Source of the DNA: Batillaria attramentaria
Lineage: Eukaryota > Mollusca > Gastropoda > Batillariidae
Reading direction: 5' to 3'
DNA: 64,000 bases
Assembly (NCBI GenBank): GCA_018292915.2
Contig: JACVVK020000341.1
Span: forward strand, 189,001-253,000
Shown: positions 54,901 through 64,000 of the stretch, piece after piece
Numbering within the stretch: the first letter of the stretch is position 1
How the letters are laid out: each line of letters opens with the position of its first letter
Position numbers and translations under genes: made by a program
Notes under the pieces: model-generated
What the model was told of the DNA's origin: nothing
The model's database searches: none
The model's input: the letters and a program-made list of their open reading frames with translations, nothing else

Positions 54901-57900
54901 ACACATACACATGAAGAATCTTAGTATATACATGTACTTGATCCACATCTACCCCACCCCTTACTCCCACAGAGTACTTTTATACATAGGTGAGATATTT
55001 TGCTGTACTCAAGCACACACACACACACACACACAGAGTGCACACACACTTTCAGCACATGATATGCATTAATATGCTTTGCTGTACTGTCTAATGCCAT
55101 GACACTTTGTTTTCAGAGTGAACTGATGGACAACCTGCAGAAGTACAAGAAACTAGGTGAGCAGTATAAAGAATACCTTAGCAGTCTGAGTGAAAAGGTT
55201 AAAAAGTCAAAACTGAAGATATCAGAAGTGTTCATATTTTTTCTGATGTGAACACTTTTCATAAATTAGAATAAGACGTCCAGGAGATATATATATATAT
55301 ATAACTTTTAGTGACAGTCCCCATTGTTCACTTGGTGGTGTTTATTGACCTGAAGAATACCTACTTTCCTCACTACATCAAGACAAAACCTTCATTCCAC
55401 CACCATTGATCCCCCCTCCCCATAATTCTTGGTTTTATTGATGATTGTACGTTTTTCCTTCATTTCAGCCAACAATGACTGGGAGAAGGGGCAGATCTCT
55501 GGAACTGTTTACAGCGGAGAGGAGAAACTCACTCAAGTCATGGCCAAGGTACTGACGGCTTGACACAACTTATAGAGATTACTATCATCTACACAGAACA
55601 GTGTTTGTAAAAGTGTTCATTGTCAAAATAGTGATTCAAAATGCAGACCATTGTTCAGGATTTAAAATCCTCCATCTTTCGGTGGATTTCCGCCTTTGGC
55701 TAAAACTTGTCCTCCCTCAAAAGTGTGTTTCCTTCTCTGAAGCACATAAATTTTACCAAAATGTACCAAACTGCACAGATTTTGATCTCATTCTAAAACT
55801 TTTTCACTCTAAACAAAAGTGTTTTCCTCATCTGAGACACTTAAAATCATGCCAAAATGCACCAGATTGCACAAATTTTTGTTGTTGGTTTTTTGTGTTT
55901 TTTTTAATTGGGGGAGCATGCTTTGGACACCCGTAGCATAACACATCAGCAACACTGACTAAATACTACACATAGCATAACACGTCTACAACACTGACTA
56001 AATACTACACATAGCATAACACGTCTACAACACTGACTAAATACTACACATAGCATAACACGTCTACAACACTGACTAAATACTACACATAGCATAACAC
56101 GTCTACAACACTGACTAAATACTACACGTAGCATAACACGTCTACAACACTGACTAAATACTACACGTAGCATAACACGTCAGCAACACTGACTAAATAC
56201 TACACGTAGCATAACACGTCAGCAACACTGACTAAATACTACACATAGCATAACACGTCTACAACACTGACTAAATACTACACATAGCATAACACATCTA
56301 CAACACTGACTAAATACTACACATAGCATAACACGTCTACAACACTGACTAAATACTACACATAGCATAACACGTCTACAACACTGACTAAATACTACAC
56401 ATAGCATAACACGTCTACAACACTGACTAAATACTACACATAGCATAACACGTCAGCAACACTGACTAAATACTACACATAGCATAACACGTCAGCAACA
56501 CTGACTAAATACTACACGTAGCATAACACGTCAGCAACACTGACTAAATACTACACATAGCATAACACGTCGACAACACTGACTAAATACTACACATAGC
56601 ATAACACGTCGACAACACTGACTAAATACTACACATAGCATAACACGTCGACAACACTGACTAAATACTACACATAGCATAACACGTCGACAACACTGAC
56701 TAAATACTACACATAGCATAACACGTCGACAACACTGACTAAATACTACACATAGCATAACACGTCGACAACACTGACTAAATACTACACATAGCATAAC
56801 ACGTCGACAACACTGACTAAATACTACACATAGCATAACACGTCGACAACACTGACTAAATACTACACATAGCATAACACGTCGACAACACTGACTAAAT
56901 ACTACACATAGCATAACACGTCGACAACACTGACTAAATACTACACATAGCATAACACGTCGACAACACTGACTAAATACTACACATAGCATAACACGTC
57001 GACAACACTGACTAAATACTACACATAGCATAACACGTCGACAACACTGACTAAATACTACACATAGCATAACACGTCGACAACACTGACTAAATACTAC
57101 ACATAGCATAACACGTCTGCAACACTGACTAAATACTACACATAGCATAACACGTCAGCAACACTGACTAAATACTACACATAGCATAACACGTCAGCAA
57201 CACTGACTAAATACTACACATAGCATAACACGTCAGCAACACTGACTAAATACTACACATAGCATAACACGTCAGCAACACTGACTAAATACTACACATA
57301 GCATAACACGTCAGCAACACTGACTAAATACTACACATAGCATAACACGTCAGCAACACTGACTAAATACTACACATAGCATAACACGTCAGCAACACTG
57401 ACTAAATACTACACATAGCATAACACGTCAGCAACACTGACTAAATACTACACATAGCATAACACGTCAGCAACACTGACTAAATACTACACATAGCATA
57501 ACACGTCAGCAACACTGACTAAATACTACACATAGCATAACACGTCTACAACACTGACTAAATACTACACATAGCATAACACATCTAGCAACACTGACTA
57601 AATACTACACATAGCATAACACGTCAGCAACACTGACTAAATACTACACATAGCATAACACGTCTACAACACTGACTAAATACTACACATAGCATAACAC
57701 GTCTACAACACTGACTAAATTCTACACATAGCATAACACGTCAGCAACACTGACTAAATACTACACGTAGCATAACACGTCTACAACACTGACTAAATAC
57801 TACACATAGCATAACACGTCTACAACACTGACTAAATACTACACATAGCATAACACGTCTACAACACTGACTAAATACTACACATAGCATAACACGTCTA

Positions 57901-60900
57901 CAACACTGACTAAATACTACACAGTAGCATAACACGTCTACAACACTGACTAAATACTACACATAGCATAACACGTCTACAACACTGACTAAATACTACA
58001 CATAGCATAACACGTCTACAACACTGACTAAATACTACACATAGCATAACACGTCTACAACACTGACTAAATACTACACATAGCATAACACGTCTACAAC
58101 ACTGACTAAATACTACACATAGCATAACACGTCAGCAACACTGACTAAATACTACACATAGCATAACACGTCAGCAACACTGACTAAATACTACACATAG
58201 CATAACACATCTACAACACTGACTAAATACTACACATAGCATAACACATCTACAACACTGACTAAATACTACACATAGCATAACACGTCTAGCAACACTG
58301 ACTAAATACTACACATAGCATAACACGTCTACAACACTGACTAAATACTACACATAGCATAACACGTCTACAACACTGACTAAATACTACACATAGCATA
58401 ACACGTCTACAACACTGACTAAATACTACACGTAGCATAACACGTCTACAACACTGACTAAATACTACACATAGCATAACACGTCTACAACACTGACTAA
58501 ATACTACACGTAGCATAACACGTCTACAACACTGACTAAATACTACACGTAGCATAACACGTCTACAACACTGACTAAATACTACACGTAGCATAACACG
58601 TCTACAACACTGACTAAATACTACACATAGCATAACACGTCTACAACACTGACTAAATACTACACATAGCATAACACGTCTACAACACTGACTAAATACT
58701 ACACATAGCATAACACGTCTACAACACTGACTAAATACTACACATAGCATAACACGTCTACAACACTGACTAAATACTACACATAGCATAACACGTCTAC
58801 AACACTGACTAAATACTACACGTAGCATAACACGTCTACAACACTGACTAAATACTACACGTAGCATAACACGTCTACAACACTGACTAAATACTACACG
58901 TAGCATAACACGTCTACAACACTGACTAAATACTACACGTAGCATAACACGTCTACAACACTGACTAAATACTACACGTAGCATAACACGTCTACAACAC
59001 TGACTAAATACTACACGTAGCATAACACGTCTACAACACTGACTAAATACTACACGTAGCATAACACGTCTACAACACTGACTAAATACTACACGTAGCA
59101 TAACACGTCTACAACACTGACTAAATACTACACGTAGCATAACACGTCTACAACACTGACTAAATACTACACGTAGCATAACACGTCTACAACACTGACT
59201 AAATACTACACGTAGCATAACACGTCTACAACACTGACTAAATACTACACGTAGCATAACACGTCTACAACACTGACTAAATACTACACGTAGCATAACA
59301 CGTCTACAACACTGACTAAATACTACACGTAGCATAACACGTCTACAACACTGACTAAATACTACACGTAGCATAACACGTCTACAACACTGACTAAATA
59401 CTACACGTAGCATAACACGTCTACAACACTGACTAAATACTACACGTAGCATAACACGTCTACAACACTGACTAAATACTACACGTAGCATAACACGTCT
59501 ACAACACTGACTAAATACTACACGTAGCATAACACGTCTACAACACTGACTAAATACTACACGTAGCATAACACGTCTACAACACTGACTAAATACTACA
59601 CGTAGCATAACACGTCTACAACACTGACTAAATACTACACGTAGCATAACACGTCTACAACACTGACTAAATACTACACGTAGCATAACACGTCTACAAC
59701 ACTGACTAAATACTACACGTAGCATAACACGTGTACAACACTGACTAAATACTACACGTAGCATAACACGTCTACAACACTGACTAAATACTACACGTAG
59801 CATAACACGTCTACAACACTGACTAAATACTACACGTAGCATAACACGTCTACAACACTGACTAAATACTACACATAGCATAACACGTCTACAACACTGA
59901 CTAAATACTACACGTAGCATAACACGTCTACAACACTGACTAAATACTACACGTAGCATAACACGTCTACAACACTGACTAAATACTACACGTAGCATAA
60001 CACGTCTACAACACTGACTAAATACTACACGTAGCATAACACGTCTACAACACTGACTAAATACTACACGTAGCATAACACGTCTACAACACTGACTAAA
60101 TACTACACGTAGCATAACACGTCTACAACACTGACTAAATACTACACGTAGCATAACACGTCTACAACACTGACTAAATACTACACGTAGCATAACACGT
60201 CTACAACACTGACTAAATACTACACGTAGCATAACACGTCTACAACACTGACTAAATACTACACGTAGCATAACACGTCTACAACACTGACTAAATACTA
60301 CACGTAGCATAACACGTCTACAACACTGACTAAATACTACACGTAGCATAACACGTCTACAACACTGACTAAATACTACACGTAGCATAACACGTCTACA
60401 ACACTGACTAAATACTACACGTAGCATAACACGTCTACAACACTGACTAAATACTACACGTAGCATAACACAGTCTACAACACCGACTAAATACTACACG
60501 TAGCATAACACGTCTACAACACCGACTAAATACTACACGTAGCATAACACGTCTACAACACCGACTAAATACTACACGTAGCATAACACGTGTACAACAC
60601 GACTAAATACTACACGTAGCATAACACGTGTACAACACCGACTAAATACTACACGTAGCATAACACGTGTACAACACCGACTAAATACTACACGTAGCAT
60701 AACACGTGTACAACACCGACTAAATACTACACGTAGCATAACACGTGTACAACACCGACTAAATACTACACGTAGCATAACACGTGTACAACACTGACTA
60801 AATACTACACGTAGCATAACACGTCTACAACACTGACTAAATACTACACGTAGCATAACACGTGTACAACACCGACTAAATACTACACGTAGCATAACAC

Positions 60901-63114
60901 GTGTACAACACCGACTAAATACTACACGTAGCATAACACGTGTACAACACTGACTAAATACTACACGTAGCATAACACGTGTACAACACTGACTAAATAC
61001 TACACGTAGCATAACACGTGTACAACACTGACTAAATACTACACGTAGCATAACACGTGTACAACACTGACTAAATACTACACGTAGCATAACACGTGTA
61101 CAACACTGACTAAATACTACACGTAGCATAACACGTGTACAACACTGACTAAATACTACACGTAGCATAACACGTGTACAACACTGACTAAATACTACAC
61201 GTAGCATAACACGTGTACAACACTGACTAAATACTACACGTAGCATAACACGTGTACAACACTGACTAAATACTACACGTAGCATAACACGTGTACAACA
61301 CTGACTAAATACTACACGTAGCATAACACGTGTACAACACTGACTAAATACTACACGTAGCATAACACGTGTACAACACTGACTAAATACTACACATAGC
61401 ATAACACGTCTACAACACTGACTAAATACTACACACTTTTCTTCCTTCTAGATGATGGACCATTTTAATCCCCCATTGTTCAGCCTTCAGAGGTTGTTAC
61501 TCTTCCTACAGTCAGCAGCCAACAGCCTTGGGTGTAGGGAGTAACTTGTTCAGTTCTCCTGCTGCGAGTTTTGTCACATGCACATTTCTGTTGCCAGGCC
61601 TACGGGATGTTCGCGTGGACCAACCCCCTGCACCCTGACGTCTTTCCTGATGTTCGCAAGATGGAGGCGGAGGTGGTGCGCATGTGTTGCACCATGTTCA
61701 ACGGGGACAGCGAGACGTCGGGATCGGTAAGACAAGCCTGGCAATGCAGTTAGCTAGCAATCAACAGTTGAACGTAAAAGGCATGGCAGAGCCCATGTGA
61801 ACCAGCAAATATTGAAACAGTCTCAATAACAGAGGTAACAGGGTGAAACTCTATGAGACCCATGGGTGGAATGCATATGGATTTTATGAGGGCAAGGTGG
61901 CCACCTGGCCATGAAATGACTGACCACGGCATGGCAGTCCACATCACAGTGACCTTAATATCAGAAGACACGTCTTGTGTAACTGTGTGTGCTGCACCCA
62001 CTGGGCTAAATATGCTGATTTTACCAGGTGTATTTATGGGGTATGTGTCAAATATGCTGATTTTACCAGGTGTATTTATGGGGTATGTGTCAAATATGCT
62101 GATTTTACCAGGTGTATTTATGGGGTATGTGTCAAATATGCTGATTTTACCAGGTGTATTTATGGGGTATGTCAAATATGCTGATTTTACCAGGTGTATT
62201 TATGGGGTATGTGTCAAATATGCTGATTTTACCAGGTGTATTTATGGGGTATGTGTCAAATATGCTGATTTTACCAGGTGTATTTATGGGGTATGTGTCA
62301 AATACCATTGTCATCTTTCCCTCCCTCATACCTGTCATGCTTTTGTCACTTTCATCTCAAGGCCAGTGCTTGATGCGTGACTGTCTTGCTACGTTTCAGG
62401 TGACGTCAGGTGGAACTGAGAGCATCATGCTGGCATGTTTGGCGTACCGCAACATTGCACGAGAGAGAGGGATCAAGATCCCTGAAATGTAAGTAATAAT
62501 TACCAATAAATACTTCACAAATCATGTAAAAATGAATTGGGGGGGGGGGGGGGGTCATGTGGTCCAGGATGGTGGTTTATATTTAACGTTCTTATTTGTC
62601 ACATGGGGCTAATGGCCACAAAGGTAAAGCCGCCACAAATCTTTGGCCTCCAATAGAAATCAAACTTGCAAAGCCAACATTGATGTACACAAGAGCTGTC
62701 TTGATAAATATACTGCCAGTACATTGAAGGAGACTGAATGGTCGTCTACACGTTCTGTTTGCAGGATCGTTCCACACACTGTACATGCAGCTTTTGACAA
62801 GGTAACTACTGTATGTTCATATTGTTTATAAATGTGATTTACCATCAGTAATACACTTGTCAAGCTTTTCAATGCATAATCTTGCTTTTCAGAATATGAC
62901 CAAAAAATATTGTCTTTCTTCTCTGTGGAGAACAGACATTTGAGAGTTATTGTGAAAGGTACAGTTGCACATATAGTATGGTAAAGCGGGAATTTCATTT
63001 TTCAGGCAGCTGAGTTTTTCCACATGAAAATCACACACATTCCGGTGGATGAGGAAACACGGCGGGTAGACGTGAACGCGATGCGCCGAGCCATCAACAG
63101 GAAAACGTGCATGG
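51906..63114 (+). CDS. SGPL1: Sphingosine-1-phosphate lyase, N-terminal half, 3' end off window
   Basis: This ER membrane enzyme uses PLP to cleave sphingosine 1-phosphate to a fatty aldehyde and phosphoethanolamine, the exit step of sphingolipid breakdown. Coding exons: 51906-51932, 52646-52793, 53211-53386, 55117-55156, 55469-55548, 61598-61726, 62400-62488, 62765-62801, 63006-63114; phases agree. The protein starts [15 protein letters not shown] membrane segment follows ([19 protein letters not shown]), then [59 protein letters not shown], the PLP-fold motif [38 protein letters not shown] and [18 protein letters not shown]. The lysine that holds PLP lies in a later exon outside the window, so activity cannot be judged here. 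Intron 5 is expanded to 6 kb by a 39-bp array. Confidence 0.96.
53481..53714. mobile_element. 234-bp MITE of the CAGGG-ended family
   Basis: Left end CAGTGCTTCGCATCC and right end GGATATGAAGCCCAG are inverted relatives of the 8205-10079 ends. The inside shares CTTACGAATGCGGAC, CACAGTGGACAACG and GTCCTATAG with the copy at 49944. It lies in SGPL1 intron 3. Confidence 0.78.
55650..55931 (+). repeat. Dispersed repeat copy flanking the 39-bp array
   Basis: It contains GGATTTAAAATCCTCCATCT, GGATTTCCGCCTTTGGCTAA, then two diverged CTGAAGCACATAAA/CTGAGACACTTAAA blocks with GCCAAAATGCACCAGATTGC, and GGAGCATGCTTTGGACACCC. The copy at 63205-63610 has the same order. The 39-bp array begins where this copy reads CCCGTAGCATAAC. 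Confidence 0.82.
55932..61432. repeat. 39-bp tandem array, about 141 copies, 5.5 kb
   Basis: Units read CAACACTGACTAAATACTAC, ACATAGCATAACACGTCTA. Variants are clustered: GTCGAC units at about 56565-57110, GTCAGC units at about 57140-57530, GTCTAC with ACGTAGC at about 58790-60470, and GTGTAC units from about 60590 to 61390. It lies in SGPL1 intron 5. Because 39 is 13 codons, it gives long open minus frames (up to 725 residues) that are not evidence of a protein. Confidence 0.97.
62005..62302 (+). repeat. 42-bp tandem repeat, seven copies
   Basis: Units read AAATATGCTGATTTTACCAG then GTGTATTTATGGGGTATGTG; the fourth unit lacks one GT. Each contains an acceptor-like TTTTACCAG followed directly by GT and, 13 nt later, GTATGTG. 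It lies in SGPL1 intron 6 and does not reach an exon. Confidence 0.95.
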
Positions 63115-63204
63115 TAAGTGTCATGCTACAGGAGTAGAAACTCAGACAGGTACTGGAATCAGTTCTACAGGCGAGATGACAGAGTGGACAGGTCCTGTGC
63201 TGCT

Positions 63205-63610
63205 ATAGATCAGGGCGTAAAATCTTCCATCTTGGCTAAAAATTTCACTCCCCCACCAAAAGTATGTATCCTCCTCTGAAGTACTTAAACTCATGCCAAA
63301 TAGCACAGATTTTCGTCAAATTCTAAAACTTCTCCTCCAAAAGAAGCATTTCCTCCCTGAAGCACTTCAACTCATGTCAAAATGCACCTCATTGCACAGG
63401 TTTTAGTCTTCTTCTTTTTTTTTTTGATGTGGCGGAGCATGCCACTGGACACCCCGTAGAATAACGCATTTGTAAAGCAGACAAGCGATCATGGCTTGGC
63501 CGTTTTGTCACTACAATTATTCAATAGTAAATGCTACGCACTTTTCCTTTGTTTGGATCATGGATCATTTAAACCTCTGATAGACCCATTTGAGTGTTTA
63601 ACACGGAGGA
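63205..63610 (+). repeat. Dispersed repeat, uninterrupted copy
   Basis: It contains GGGCGTAAAATCTTCCATCT, CTCTGAAGTACTTAAACTCA, a second block CCTGAAGCACTTCAACTCAT, then GGAGCATGCCACTGGACACC, CCCGTAGAATAACGCA, ATGCTACGCACTTTTCCTTT and GGATCATGGATCATTTAAAC. It parallels 55650-55931 plus the sequence after the 39-bp array (CTACACACTTTTCTTCC, GATGATGGACCATTTTAAT). Confidence 0.78.
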
Positions 63611-63814
63611 TCAGTGCACTCCATGGGATAGTCCATCCACTCGGGTGTTAGGGGGTGAGCATTTTCTTCATGGGATGTAAGCAGCAGATGTATGGTTTGT
63701 GAGGCATAAATGATCAGGAGTTCATGGAATAACGCGCACGATTAACACTAACAGACATGTTTGATATAATCAGTCCTAGTGTAGCTCTTGATCAGCAGGT
63801 ACTGACTACACTCT

Positions 63815-64000
63815 GCTTTGGAAATGTTCAGCCCACCAAGTTTGAAAAATAAATGCATATCTAAATTCCGAAATTTAAATAGCTGAGCTGACCCTTCGCA
63901 CCACGTGATTGTAATACGTTTATGTCCTGTGTGTGAGAGAATGCGTGTGATTCACGTGAGCGTGCGTGTTGGGTTTAGCTCGCGGCGCTTTGAGCCAAAA
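63815..64000 (+). mobile_element. SINE (5413 family), headless, cut by window end
   Basis: It starts within the body at CTCTGCTTTGGAAATGTTCA and continues through GAGCTGACCCTTCGCACCAC and GTTTAGCTCGCGGCGCTTTG, closely matching the full copy at 5413. The tRNA-like head is missing and the tail lies beyond the window. Confidence 0.88.

Noticed and set aside
58289..60466. 725-residue minus open frame ([13 protein letters not shown] repeats) and similar frames at 55946-61402
   Set aside because: Produced by a 39-bp repeat unit; nothing outside the repeat continues the frame, and it is antisense in an SGPL1 intron.

Overview
The window is animal nuclear DNA. Its genes have many short exons with GT..AG junctions, and it carries long CA/GT microsatellites, G/C homopolymers, many tandem arrays, tRNA-headed SINEs and inverted-repeat elements. 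Protein similarity and repeat style suggest a lophotrochozoan, most likely a gastropod mollusc; that is an inference from recognised protein families, not from a search. No bacterial, viral or CRISPR content was seen.

Four genes are supported. (1) Minus strand, 849-19836: a nearly complete ZSWIM8 (fly Dora, worm EBAX-1), the substrate receptor of a cullin-RING ubiquitin ligase used in target-directed microRNA degradation. I traced 26 coding exons by hand and their phases agree throughout (1864 complete codons). About the last 70 residues lie beyond the left edge. (2) Plus strand, 20197-22926: the complete ribosomal protein gene RPS14, with a pyrimidine-rich TOP-like start, four coding exons and a polyA signal. 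(3) Minus strand, 35803-49496, with a 5'UTR exon near 51.8 kb and a candidate distal last exon at 23946-24003: an EFA6/PSD-type ARF6 exchange factor (long disordered N-terminus, Sec7, PH, coiled coil; about 951 residues). (4) Plus strand, 51906-63114 and beyond the right edge: the N-terminal half of sphingosine-1-phosphate lyase (SGPL1), with the PLP-site lysine outside the window.

Layout: ZSWIM8 and RPS14 are head-to-head over about 360 bp. RPS14 and EFA6 are tail-to-tail. EFA6 and SGPL1 are head-to-head over roughly 65 bp. The genes are not functionally linked as an operon would be. ZSWIM8, PSD and SGPL1 all lie on human chromosome 10q, so the linkage may be old.

The most unusual feature is how tandem duplication sits relative to splice sites. 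At five places in ZSWIM8 and EFA6, a tandemly repeated unit straddles a real exon-intron boundary and so copies a splice donor or acceptor. In the extreme case, EFA6 has about 43 copies of a 42-bp unit, nearly all carrying the same donor. Since 42 bp is 14 codons and the array is open in frame, any copied donor could join the next exon without a frameshift. In ZSWIM8, four 51-nt cassettes, each with an acceptor-like AG and a copied donor, could be included in frame.

Other repeats include a 5.5-kb array of 39-bp units in an SGPL1 intron, a 2.3-kb T-tract array, 94-, 65-, 77- and 60-bp arrays, a 1.9-kb inverted-repeat element with shorter relatives, a mariner-like MITE and several SINEs. Exon boundaries were placed by reading frame, phase and family similarity, without transcripts.
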